A stretch of DNA of 64,000 nucleotides from JAVBMU01 sp031551755 (GTDB lineage Bacteria > Actinomycetota > Actinomycetes > Actinomycetales > Cellulomonadaceae), in the NCBI GenBank assembly GCA_031551755.1, contig JAVBNE010000006.1:62001-126000 (forward strand). The letters run 5' to 3'. Shown piece after piece: positions 15,437 through 23,593 of this stretch. The position numbers and the translations under genes are program-made. Within the stretch, counting starts at the first letter, position 1. The number at the start of each line of letters is the position of its first letter. A model generated the notes under the pieces. It worked only from the letters and a program-made list of their open reading frames with translations, did not search any database and was not told where the DNA came from.

Positions 15437-17677
15437 GTGACGTTAGCGAGCGAGCTCCGCTACGAGCAAGAAGTCGTGGACGGTTTGTATGCGCGTCTCG
15501 ACGAACTGCGCACGAATACCCGCTCGCGGCTGACCGCAGTCCGCCGCGAAGGCCCCTCGGGCTCACCGCAGAACCGCTCCGAACGCGATGCCTTCGCGAC
15601 CTTGTACGAAGACCGGATCGCCCAGCTCGAAGCCGTCGAGGACCGATTGGCCTTCGGGCGGCTGGACCGCAGCGACGAGACGCTCTACGTCGGCCGCATC
15701 GGTCTCACTGATGAGGACCATGTCCCGATCCTCACCGACTGGCGAGCACCGGCCGCCCAGGCGTTCTACCGGGCCACCGCGGCCAGGCCCGACGGCGTAC
15801 GCCGCCGCCGACATCTGGTCACCCGCGGCCGTGAGGTCACCGGGCTGGAGGACGACCTCCTGGAACTCGACCCCGATGCGGGTGCCGACGGGCTGGCCGG
15901 AGAGGGCGCCTTGCTGGCTGCGATGGCCGCTGGCCGCACTGGGCGGATGGGCGACATCGTCGCCACCATCCAGGCGGAGCAGGATGCGATCATCCGCGCC
16001 GACATGACCGGCGCCCTCGTGGTACAGGGCGGTCCAGGCACCGGAAAGACGGCGGTCGCACTCCATCGGGCAGCGTATCTGCTGTATGGGCACCGGCGGA
16101 TGCTCGAACGCTCGGGCGTCCTCATCGTCGGCCCCAGCCATTCCTTCTTGCGGTACATCGACCAAGTGCTGCCCTCCCTGGGCGAGACCGGAGTCGTCAG
16201 CGCAACGATCGCGGATCTCGTACCCGGTGTCGTGGTCGACGGCGAGGACGATCCCGCCGTCGCTCGCATCAAGGGTCGTACCGCGATGGCCCGGGTCATC
16301 GACCGAGCCATCGCGGCCCGTCGACGCATTCCTGCGGCGGACACACCGATCCGGGTCGAGGGGCACGATCTGGTCATCCGCCGCCGAGACATCCAGGATG
16401 CCATCGGGAAGGCGCGAAGGACTCACAAGCCGCACAACCTAGCTCGGGTCAGCTTCGTCCGCGAAATGCTCAACCGACTGAGTGCCCAGTACGCCGCCCA
16501 GCTCGGGTACACCCTGGATGCCGACGACCGGGCGGCGATCACCGAGGAGCTTCGGGGCGAACGGGCAGTGCGGCGGTCACTGAACCTCGCCTGGTTCCCG
16601 CTGACCCCCGAAGGGTTGATCCGGGACCTCTACGCCAAGCCGCACCGCCTGGCGGAGGCGGCGAGGGAGCTGAACGAGGAGGATCGTCGCCTGCTCGCAC
16701 GGCCGACCGACTCCCCCTGGACGCCCGCGGATGTGCCCCTGCTCGATGAAGCCGCCGAGCTGCTCGGCTACGACGATCAGGCGGCTCGCCTCCAGTCACA
16801 GGCCCAGGCCGCGCAGCGCGCAGCCGACGTGGACTACGCGCGCCAGGTGCTCGCCAACAGCAGTGCGAGCGCCTTCGTCGACGCTGAGGCACTCGCGGAC
16901 CGGTTCGCGGAATCCGGGCCGCGCCTGACCACCGCTGAACGAGCCGCACAGGACCGGTCGTGGACCTATGGGCACATCGTGGTCGATGAGGCGCAGGAGC
17001 TCTCCCCCATGGCCTGGCGAATGCTCGTCCGACGCTGCCCGTCTCGTTCGATGACGATCGTGGGTGACGTCGCCCAGACCTCGGCGCCGGCTGGCGCGCG
17101 GTCGTGGACACGCATGCTCGACCCGATCCTGCAGGACAGCTGGCGTCTCGCCGAACTGACCGTGAACTACCGGACCCCGGCCGCGATCGCCGAGGCGGCG
17201 GGTCGCGTGGCCGTGGCCGCCGGCTTGCCGGTCTCGGAACTGACATCCGCCCGGGACGTGGCGCAAGCGCTCCGGTTCATCGAAGTGCTGCCGGGACCGG
17301 ACCCGATGGCAGACCTGGTGGCCGCAGCGGCTCAAGCCGCCGAAGGCGCCCGGGATGAGTTCACCGGTGACGGGGTCGGCAGGGTCGCCGTGCTGGCAAC
17401 ATCCGATCTCCTGGGACCGCTACGCGCGGCACTGGGCACGCCAGTATCGGACGCGGACGACGAACCGCTCGTGGTCCTGACCCCCGCCCACAGCAAAGGG
17501 CTCGAGTTCGACGCGGTGATCCTCGTCGAACCCGCCGCGATCCTCCAGGGGTCGCCGACCACCACAACCGGTTCCGGGAGCGCGGGTGCTTCGGACCTCT
17601 ACGTCGCGATGACCAGGCCGACGCAACGACTGGTGGTGGTTCATCACCGCCCGCTTCCGCCGGGTCTGCGAAGCTGA
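15437..17677 (+). CDS. HelD/HelR-type RNA-polymerase-associated helicase
   Basis: A 746-residue UvrD/Rep-like superfamily 1 ATPase. An N-terminal helical antiparallel arm (about residues 1-60) precedes the split ATPase domain, with Walker A GGPGTGKT (near residue 200), VDEAQELSPM as Walker B, and the C-terminal motifs VNYRTP and AMTRP. In Actinobacteria, HelD/HelR binds RNA polymerase, clears stalled complexes and can protect against rifampicin. No rifamycin-associated element is visible in the 206 bp upstream. GTG start with an AAGG site. Confidence 0.88.
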   Translation: MTLASELRYEQEVVDGLYARLDELRTNTRSRLTAVRREGPSGSPQNRSERDAFATLYEDRIAQLEAVEDRLAFGRLDRSDETLYVGRIGLTDEDHVPILTDWRAPAAQAFYRATAARPDGVRRRRHLVTRGREVTGLEDDLLELDPDAGADGLAGEGALLAAMAAGRTGRMGDIVATIQAEQDAIIRADMTGALVVQGGPGTGKTAVALHRAAYLLYGHRRMLERSGVLIVGPSHSFLRYIDQVLPSLGETGVVSATIADLVPGVVVDGEDDPAVARIKGRTAMARVIDRAIAARRRIPAADTPIRVEGHDLVIRRRDIQDAIGKARRTHKPHNLARVSFVREMLNRLSAQYAAQLGYTLDADDRAAITEELRGERAVRRSLNLAWFPLTPEGLIRDLYAKPHRLAEAARELNEEDRRLLARPTDSPWTPADVPLLDEAAELLGYDDQAARLQSQAQAAQRAADVDYARQVLANSSASAFVDAEALADRFAESGPRLTTAERAAQDRSWTYGHIVVDEAQELSPMAWRMLVRRCPSRSMTIVGDVAQTSAPAGARSWTRMLDPILQDSWRLAELTVNYRTPAAIAEAAGRVAVAAGLPVSELTSARDVAQALRFIEVLPGPDPMADLVAAAAQAAEGARDEFTGDGVGRVAVLATSDLLGPLRAALGTPVSDADDEPLVVLTPAHSKGLEFDAVILVEPAAILQGSPTTTTGSGSAGASDLYVAMTRPTQRLVVVHHRPLPPGLRS

Positions 17678-17858
17678 CCGTCGAGCCGTCGCAGGCCTGA
17701 TCGCACCCAGGCGAACCGGCCGATGACCCAGGGACCCGTGCCGGGACGTCTGCTCAGCCTTGCCGACTCGAAGCGGCGGCTGATCGCTGATAGGGCCGGA
17801 ACCGTCCGAGGGTCAAGATCGGTTTGTCCGCAACCGGCTCCGGGCGCACCATGGACCG

Positions 17859-19058
17859 GTGCTACGAGCCCTGCTCCTCGAGAGCCTGCATCCCCTTGCC
17901 GCCACCACCCTTGAGCGTCTCGGGGTGGACGTCACTGTCCGCACGGGCGCACTGGACGAGTCCGAACTCATCGACGCCCTCCAGGGGGTCCACCTGCTCG
18001 GTATCAGGTCGAAGACGAACGTCACCGCGAACGTGCTGGAACACGCCCCTGACCTCCTGGCCGTCGGCGCATACTGCATCGGCACCAATCAGATCGACCT
18101 GACTGCCGCTGCTACGAACGGCGTCGCGGTCTTCAACGCGCCCTTCCAGAACACTCGCTCGGTGGTGGAGATCGCGCTCGCCGAAATTATCGCTCTTACT
18201 CGGCGGCTGACCGAACGCGACCGCGCCCTTCATGAGGGCATCTGGGACAAGTCCGCAGACGGCGCCCACGAGGTGCGCGGCCGGACTCTCGGAATCATCG
18301 GCTACGGCAACATCGGCACACAGCTATCGATCGTCGCGGAGAACCTCGGCATGTCCGTGGTCTTCTTCGACACTGCGGAGAAGCTCGCGCTGGGCAACGC
18401 CCGTCGGATGGGCTCCCTGGATGAACTACTTGAAACGGCCGATATCGTCTCGTTGCATGTCGATGGCAGGACCGGGAATGCGGGACTCTTCGGTGCCGCC
18501 CAGTTCGACCGGATGCGCCCGGGTGCCATCTTCCTCAACCTCTCGCGAGGATTCGTGGTCGACTACGCCGCATTGCGCGCAGCCATTCTCAGCGGACACG
18601 TCGCCGGGGCCGCGGCCGATGTTTTCCCGGAGGAGCCCAAGAGCCGCGGTGACCATTTCGACTCGGATCTACGCGGACTGCCGAATGTCATTCTGACTCC
18701 ACATATCGGTGGTTCCACCCAAGAGGCACAAGAGGCCATTGGCGTTTACGTATCGAATAAGCTCCGCGAGTACGTGACAACCGGCTCGACGACACTCGCG
18801 GTCAATGTGCCGAACCTTGCCCTGGACCAAACCACCGGCGTTGCCCGCATCACGCATCTGCACCACAACACGCCCGGGGTGCTCGCGGCGGTCAATGCCA
18901 CCCTCGCCGAACACGGCACAAACATCGAGGGTCAGTTGCTCGCCACCCACGGAGAGTTCGGATACGTCGTCACGGATGTGGGGGCCGAACTGGAACCCGA
19001 TGTCATTGCCGCACTTGAGGCGATGGAGTCGACGATCCGACTGCGCGTGCTGGACTAA
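17859..19058 (+). CDS. serA: D-3-phosphoglycerate dehydrogenase SerA
   Basis: First enzyme of serine synthesis: oxidises 3-phosphoglycerate to 3-phosphohydroxypyruvate with NAD+. The 399-residue length and layout match the Escherichia coli type: catalytic domain, Rossmann domain with GYGNIG, catalytic Arg in NLSRG, Glu in FPEEP, His in TPHIGGST, and a C-terminal ACT domain (about residues 325-399) with THLHHNTPGV for serine feedback. It lacks the extra intervening domain of the mycobacterial type. GTG at 17859 has no clear ribosome site, so the start is less certain. Confidence 0.93.
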   Translation: MLRALLLESLHPLAATTLERLGVDVTVRTGALDESELIDALQGVHLLGIRSKTNVTANVLEHAPDLLAVGAYCIGTNQIDLTAAATNGVAVFNAPFQNTRSVVEIALAEIIALTRRLTERDRALHEGIWDKSADGAHEVRGRTLGIIGYGNIGTQLSIVAENLGMSVVFFDTAEKLALGNARRMGSLDELLETADIVSLHVDGRTGNAGLFGAAQFDRMRPGAIFLNLSRGFVVDYAALRAAILSGHVAGAAADVFPEEPKSRGDHFDSDLRGLPNVILTPHIGGSTQEAQEAIGVYVSNKLREYVTTGSTTLAVNVPNLALDQTTGVARITHLHHNTPGVLAAVNATLAEHGTNIEGQLLATHGEFGYVVTDVGAELEPDVIAALEAMESTIRLRVLD

Positions 19059-19186
19059 GAGTCGGCAACCAGTAACAGGTACCGCCGTTCCAGCAATCGT
19101 CGCACGCCCGCGCCAGGGACCTTGGCCTCTGTCGGCTGCGCCGCTGGTCCCAATACGGATCTGCGTCGCGCATGCCATCATGAGTC

Positions 19187-19612
19187 ATGACTGGATATTC
19201 AACTGAGCCCATTGCCCCGTTGACCAGTGCAGAATGCTGGCAATTAGTAGAGGGCACCCATCTTGCCCGTTTGGCCGTCAGCGTCAGTGGTGAGCCGGAC
19301 ATTTTCCCGATTACTGTCTTCGGCGCCGAGGGAACCCTGACTTTCCGCACGGTCCCCGGCACAAAACTCGCCTCGCTGGTGACCAACCATCGCGTAGCGG
19401 TCGAATGGGATGGTTGCGACCAACACTACGCCTGGAGCATCGTGGTCCACGCCCAGGCCCAACGCCGCGCTCCACACCACGCGGACGAGACGATCGAACG
19501 AGCCGCGAGAAAGATCCGTCCGATCATTGATTTCCCCGCGGAGGATTGGGTCGTCCTGACACCGATTACGGTGACCGGTCGACGGTTCCGCCGGGCGAAC
19601 CCCTCGGCGTAA
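19187..19612 (+). CDS. pyridoxamine 5'-phosphate oxidase-fold protein
   Basis: A 141-residue split-barrel protein of the PNPOx-like, flavin- or F420-binding superfamily. Features include an N-terminal LVEGTHLARLAVSVSGEPDIFPI segment and FRTVPGTKLASL, the usual cofactor phosphate-contact region. Actinobacteria carry many such small proteins; some reduce nitroimidazoles or quinones, others are uncharacterised. It stands alone between serA and a convergent DUF5302 gene, so the substrate cannot be predicted. Confidence 0.82.
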   Translation: MTGYSTEPIAPLTSAECWQLVEGTHLARLAVSVSGEPDIFPITVFGAEGTLTFRTVPGTKLASLVTNHRVAVEWDGCDQHYAWSIVVHAQAQRRAPHHADETIERAARKIRPIIDFPAEDWVVLTPITVTGRRFRRANPSA

Positions 19613-19629
19613 CGAGAGGACGTTGACCT

Positions 19630-19663
19630 GGTGGCGGCCGGGGCAAAGCCCCTGACCGCCACC
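19630..19663. terminator. bidirectional terminator hairpin
   Basis: GGTGGCGG (19630-19637) pairs with CCGCCACC (19656-19663), and an inner GGGGC/GCCCC pair closes an AAA loop, with a small internal bulge. Placed between two convergent genes. Confidence 0.75.
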
Positions 19664-19675
19664 CGCAGGTGGCCC

Positions 19676-19867
19676 TCAGCCGGACTTGCGCCGGAAGGTG
19701 CGCTGCACCGGGCCGACTGTCTCCGACCCGTGCACCGATCCGGTGTTCGCATCGCCCTCGGCTGTCCGGTGTCGGCCGGCGTTCTTGCGCTCCAGGGCTT
19801 CCCGGAACTTGGCCTTGGCCTCCTCGCTCGGCTTCACCTTCGAATCGCTGCTTTCGCTGCTCGGCAT
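19676..19867 (-). CDS. DUF5302 small protein
   Basis: A 63-residue, highly charged and probably disordered protein. It contains the KAKFREALERK segment and the C-terminal VQRTFRRKSG typical of DUF5302, a small family found in Actinobacteria with no known function. AGGAGG sits 4-5 nt before the ATG. The downstream end faces a hairpin terminator shared with the convergent gene. Confidence 0.85.
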   Translation of the reverse strand: MPSSESSDSKVKPSEEAKAKFREALERKNAGRHRTAEGDANTGSVHGSETVGPVQRTFRRKSG

Positions 19868-20484
19868 CGTTCCTCCTCATCATGGCCCCGTCACCTACCG
19901 AGGCTGCCACCACACAGCTTGCGTTTGTGAACTACCACGGAGCCGGGGTAACGGGCGTGTGCCTGCCAGCCTTGCGCAGCATCGACCCAAAAGCCACCCC
20001 GCGGCGGCGTGTCGCGCCGAACGAGCGGCCACGTCAGGAGCCAGGGCTGTGACGCTGGAATGATCGGACACACCCTGAGGGGCGACGTGGTCAGGCCAAG
20101 ACGAGGACCACGAAGAGAATCACTGCGCGCGCAAATGCACCCGCCAGGAAAATAGTGGCCCAGGACCCACTTCCTCTGTCATCCGTCGAAGAATCGCCAC
20201 TCCGATAGAGTCTGATTCCTGGTACATTCTAGCCTCCGGCGGCGTGCGTACCGCATCGCCGTAGAACCGAACAAGGCAAGAAGCACTCCATTTCAGCTCT
20301 TTCAGCCTGAAATACGGAACGCCTAATTCTCGCCCGGGGAACAAACGCTTTTCAGGGTTTCGCACGATTTATCGTCGCTCACTGCACTTCGTCTTGCCGA
20401 TCTTGCGCTTTGCGGGCCGAGGAATTCTTCGGGTTGGGGAAGCCGACATGGGGACCCGTTCCCCACGGACCCGCCGAACTAATC
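19868..20484. other. 617-bp region without a recognisable gene
   Basis: The right half (about 20110-20400) looks clearly lower in GC than its surroundings. It contains a hairpin, ATTTCAG (20290-20296) with CTGAAAT (20307-20313). An 81-codon minus-strand frame at 20120-20365 has no ribosome site and no familiar motif, so I do not call it. Could be a decayed gene, a non-coding RNA or an imported remnant. Confidence 0.5.
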
Positions 20485-20988
20485 CTATCCCGCGGAATCG
20501 ATCGCGGAGTCCTCGGACACCTTTCCATCAGTTGCCCGCTCGGCGTGTTCCAGCCGCAGAGACGTGATCGCACTCTCAAAGTCCTCCAGCGAATCGAAAG
20601 CGCGGTAGACACTCGCGAATCGCAGGTAAGCCACCTCATCGAGTTCGCGAAGCGGGCCAAGAATGGCCAACCCGATCTCATTGGCCTCCAACTCGGCGGT
20701 TCCGCTCGCACGAATGGTCTCCTCCACCCGCTGGGCCAAAAGCGCAAGGTCATCTTCGTTGACCGGCCGGCCCTGGCATGCCTTACGCACCCCGTTGACG
20801 ATCTTCTCACGGGAAAAGGGCTCGGTCGCGCCGGATCTCTTCACAACGGTGAGACTGGCCGTCTCGATCGTGGTGAAGCGTCGTTGACACGCCGGACACT
20901 GACGGCGACGACGAATGGATGTGCCGTCGTCGGCCGTCCGGGAGTCGATGACCCGCGAATCGGCATTGCGGCAGAACGGACAGTGCAT
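20485..20988 (-). CDS. nrdR: transcriptional repressor NrdR
   Basis: A 167-residue nucleotide-sensing repressor of ribonucleotide reductase genes. It has an N-terminal four-Cys zinc ribbon (Cys3, Cys6, Cys31, Cys34) followed by an ATP-cone domain beginning at VVKRSGATEPFSREKI. When dATP-bound it represses nrd operons at NrdR boxes. The ATG at 20988 begins MHCPFC and has AGGAG at 8-nt spacing, which excludes longer frames. The downstream position of nrdR relative to a LysM gene and lexA is the order seen in Mycobacterium. Confidence 0.96.
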   Translation of the reverse strand: MHCPFCRNADSRVIDSRTADDGTSIRRRRQCPACQRRFTTIETASLTVVKRSGATEPFSREKIVNGVRKACQGRPVNEDDLALLAQRVEETIRASGTAELEANEIGLAILGPLRELDEVAYLRFASVYRAFDSLEDFESAITSLRLEHAERATDGKVSEDSAIDSAG

Positions 20989-21119
20989 GGAGGTCACTCC
21001 TGGGCTCGGCAACGCCGAGGGTACGGTGGGGCCGGGTCCCTGGCTCGTCGAACGTATTGCGTAGGTGCCGCTATGCGCAAGAGAGCACGATTGGAACCTC
21101 CTGGTCAGCCCCCAGGATC

Positions 21120-21437
21120 TCACTCCACCGGCAGCAGGATGCGTTGCCCTACCGTCAGCCTGCCCGATTCCAGTCCGTTGAGATCGACGATGTCCGCAAC
21201 GACGTCCCGCACGTCCTGTCCCGAACCGGCCGCGACACGAGCGTAGCCCCACAACGTATCCCCCGCGGCGACGGTGTGGACGCGCACCTGCGTAGGGGTC
21301 GACTCCGAGGCTGCAAAAGCGATCTTGCCGCCCCAGCCAAGGCCACCTGCCATCAGGAACGCCAAGAGCGCGAAGACCACCCGACCGCGCGTCGTCAGCC
21401 GTAGTGGACCACCGTGACCAGTCGACACCTCACCCAT
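21120..21437 (-). CDS. LysM membrane protein, YneA/ChiZ-like SOS division inhibitor candidate
   Basis: A 105-residue protein: short cytoplasmic tail, one membrane helix (about residues 17-40) and one extracytoplasmic LysM domain (about 51-104: HTVAAGDTLWGYA ... LTVGQRILLP). Small LysM proteins divergent from lexA include Bacillus YneA and mycobacterial ChiZ, which block division during SOS. Here the gene is divergent from lexA, shares a region with three candidate LexA boxes, and precedes nrdR. AAGGAGG 4-5 nt before the ATG at 21437 fixes the start. The division role is inferred from context. Confidence 0.85.
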   Translation of the reverse strand: MGEVSTGHGGPLRLTTRGRVVFALLAFLMAGGLGWGGKIAFAASESTPTQVRVHTVAAGDTLWGYARVAAGSGQDVRDVVADIVDLNGLESGRLTVGQRILLPVE

Positions 21438-21506
21438 CACGTCCTCCTTCAACCGATCATCCCGGGCATCCGGATCACCTTCCCCGGTCGATCCGGATAC
21501 CCGAGT

Positions 21507-21590
21507 TCGAACATCTGTATGACGAACACCTGTACGAAGGTCTATCACGCAACACTGACAAAGTCGAGACACTCTCGAACACGTGTTTGA
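21507..21590. promoter_or_regulatory. three candidate LexA boxes
   Basis: TCGAACATCTGTATGA (21507-21522) and ACGAACACCTGTACGA (21522-21537) each differ from TCGAACN4GTTCGA at two positions; TCGAACACGTGTTTGA (21575-21590) differs at one. The first two lie nearer the LysM gene, the third overlaps the lexA -35. Confidence 0.75.
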
Positions 21591-21615
21591 TTCGCGTGGC
21601 TTCGTCCCCTAACCT
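21587..21615 (+). promoter_or_regulatory. lexA promoter
   Basis: TTGATT at 21587-21592 and TAACCT at 21610-21615 are separated by 17 bp. The -35 overlaps the best LexA box, so autorepression would be by direct occlusion. Predicted from sequence. Confidence 0.6.
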
Positions 21616-21784
21616 GTACCCAGGTCGAGTCACCCGTTCGAACCAGTTCCGGCCGTCGGCTCCAGCAGCTCTGGACCTGGGGCAGTCCGATCGGCGGCCA
21701 ACAGGCGCGACGGTAGACCGACCCAGTGACAGACAGACCAAGCGGTCCCCGGACCGGCGGCAATCAGACAGTGCGGAGGCGACC

Positions 21785-22513
21785 ATGACCGGACGCGAGC
21801 CAGGCGATGCGTCGTTGGCGAAGGTCCATGAGCTACGCGACCGTTCAGCCGCCGACGACGGTCTCACCGGACGGCAACGACTCATCCTGGAAACCATCCG
21901 CTCGCGCGTGGAGAGCCGGGGCTACCCGCCGAGCATGCGTGAGATCGGCGAGGCTGTGGGTCTGACGAGCCCGTCAAGCGTCAAGCACCAACTGACCACG
22001 CTCGAACGCAAGGGCTACCTGCGCCGTGACCCGAACCGCCCCCGTGCGATTGAGGTCGTGCAGCCGGACGACGCTCGCCGGGTGACCTCAACAGACCACG
22101 GCGGCTCGTCGACCCTCGAGTTCAACGATGCCCACCCAGCACCGTCCTATGTGCCGGTGGTCGGCCGAATCGCCGCCGGCGGGCCGATTCTCGCGGAGCA
22201 GGCCGTCGAGGACGTCTTCCCACTCCCCCGGCAACTGGTCGGCGACGGCGAGTTGTTCCTGCTGAAGGTCGTCGGCGACTCAATGATCGACGCCGCCATC
22301 TGCGACGGCGACTGGGTCGTCGTTCGCCGCCAGCCGGTTGCCGAGAACGGTGAGATCGTGGCAGCAATGATCGACGGCGAAGCGACCGTGAAGACGTTCA
22401 AGCGGTCCGCTGGCCACATCTGGCTCATGCCGCACAACCCGGCGTACACACCCATCCCTGGCGACGACGCGCAGATCCTCGGCCGGGTCGTGAGCGTGCT
22501 CCGTAGCCTCTAG
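21785..22513 (+). CDS. lexA: SOS repressor LexA
   Basis: A 242-residue repressor with an N-terminal winged helix (about residues 27-90; SMREIGEAVGLTSPSSVKHQL is the recognition region) and a C-terminal S24 peptidase domain. The autocleavage site is A121-G122 in IAAGGP, the catalytic Ser is Ser156 (GDSM) and the general base Lys193 (TVKTFK). RecA-stimulated self-cleavage derepresses SOS genes. The ATG at 21785 is preceded by GGAGG at 5-nt spacing. Candidate LexA boxes upstream indicate autoregulation. Confidence 0.97.
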   Translation: MTGREPGDASLAKVHELRDRSAADDGLTGRQRLILETIRSRVESRGYPPSMREIGEAVGLTSPSSVKHQLTTLERKGYLRRDPNRPRAIEVVQPDDARRVTSTDHGGSSTLEFNDAHPAPSYVPVVGRIAAGGPILAEQAVEDVFPLPRQLVGDGELFLLKVVGDSMIDAAICDGDWVVVRRQPVAENGEIVAAMIDGEATVKTFKRSAGHIWLMPHNPAYTPIPGDDAQILGRVVSVLRSL

Positions 22514-22534
22514 GGAGCCGCTTCCGTCGCTCCC
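22513..22534. terminator. possible terminator between lexA and ldh
   Basis: GGGAGC (22513-22518) and GCTCCC (22529-22534) form a 6-bp stem with a 10-nt loop directly after the lexA stop, facing the convergent ldh gene. Modest stem and no T tract. Confidence 0.4.
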
Positions 22535-22570
22535 CGCACAACAAATGCTGAAGCCGCGACCCACGCTTGC

Positions 22571-23551
22571 TCAAAGGCCGAAGCGCCGGGCAACCTGCCG
22601 CAACGAATCAGCCGAGGCATGGAGTCCCTGCAGTTCTTCGTCTGAGACCGAGACATGCACCCGCTGGGAGCAGCCGCGCCGGTCGACCAAAGAAGGCAGC
22701 GAGAGGCACACATCCTCGATACCGTACTCTCCGGTGATAAGCGACGAGACCGGCAGAATGCGGTGTTCATCGCCCAGGATCGCCTCGATGATCCGGGTAC
22801 CGGCGAGCCCGACGGCGTAGTTCGTCGCACCCTTCCCCTCGATGATCTGGTAGGCGGAACGCACCACTTCGTGGGCGATCTCGCGCCGCACCTCCTCGGT
22901 CAACGGCGGGTGCCCGACGATTCCCGGCCAGTCGAGCAGCGGCGCCCCACCGATCGTGGCCGAACTCCACAGTGGGATCTCGCTATCACCGTGTTCGCCC
23001 GCAATGTAGGCATGAACATTCTGCACGGCGACCCCGCAGTACTGCGCGACTTGAAACCGCAGACGCGAGGAATCGAGCACCGTTCCGCTGCCAAACAGCT
23101 GCGCGGGGGGAAGCCCGGAGATCTTGAGTGCAGCGTACGTAACGATGTCGACGGGGTTTGTGACCATCACAAAGACCGCGCGAGGAGCTACTTCGACCAA
23201 TCCCGGCAACACCTTGTGCACCAGGTTTATCGTGGCCTCGGCCAGGTCGAGGCGAGTCTGGCCGGAACGTTGTTTAGCACCCGCTGTCACCAAGACGACA
23301 TCGGCATCGGCACACACAGCCACGTCATCGGAGCCTTCGACTTTCGCCATCGGCATGAACTGGATGCCGTGTTGCAGGTCCAGCACCTCGGCCTCGACCT
23401 TGGCCCGATTGACGTCGAGCAATGCCACCGTCCGCGCCGCGCCCCGCATCAAAGTGGCATAGGCCAGCGTTGAGCCGACAGCACCCGCACCGACGACCGC
23501 GACCTTGGTCGTCCGGGTGGTCACTTGGGAGTTCGACGTCTCGGCCGTCAT
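22571..23551 (-). CDS. ldh: L-lactate dehydrogenase
   Basis: A 326-residue NAD-dependent dehydrogenase interconverting pyruvate and L-lactate. The nucleotide loop GAGAVGS, the substrate loop KQRSGQTR with a Gln at the specificity position (a malate dehydrogenase would have Arg), GTVLDSSR and the catalytic His in GEHGDSE are all present. I chose the ATG at 23551, since GGAG lies 5 nt upstream. An LDH next to lexA suggests nothing regulatory; it indicates a capacity for fermentative or overflow lactate metabolism. Confidence 0.94.
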   Translation of the reverse strand: MTAETSNSQVTTRTTKVAVVGAGAVGSTLAYATLMRGAARTVALLDVNRAKVEAEVLDLQHGIQFMPMAKVEGSDDVAVCADADVVLVTAGAKQRSGQTRLDLAEATINLVHKVLPGLVEVAPRAVFVMVTNPVDIVTYAALKISGLPPAQLFGSGTVLDSSRLRFQVAQYCGVAVQNVHAYIAGEHGDSEIPLWSSATIGGAPLLDWPGIVGHPPLTEEVRREIAHEVVRSAYQIIEGKGATNYAVGLAGTRIIEAILGDEHRILPVSSLITGEYGIEDVCLSLPSLVDRRGCSQRVHVSVSDEELQGLHASADSLRQVARRFGL

Positions 23552-23593
23552 CACGTCTCCGGTGGTGAGGTGTTCCGGGCGTGCGGAGCGGTC

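Larger units (their letters stand above)
21438..21784. other. shared control region between LysM gene and lexA
   Basis: A 347-bp divergent region. It contains three LexA-like sites within 21507-21590, a good lexA promoter, and then an unusually long lexA leader of about 165 nt (21620-21784) with no gene that I can recognise. Confidence 0.7.

Noticed and set aside
20120..20365. 81-codon minus-strand frame in the AT-richer gap
   Set aside because: No ribosome site, no recognisable motif, and start codon not supported.
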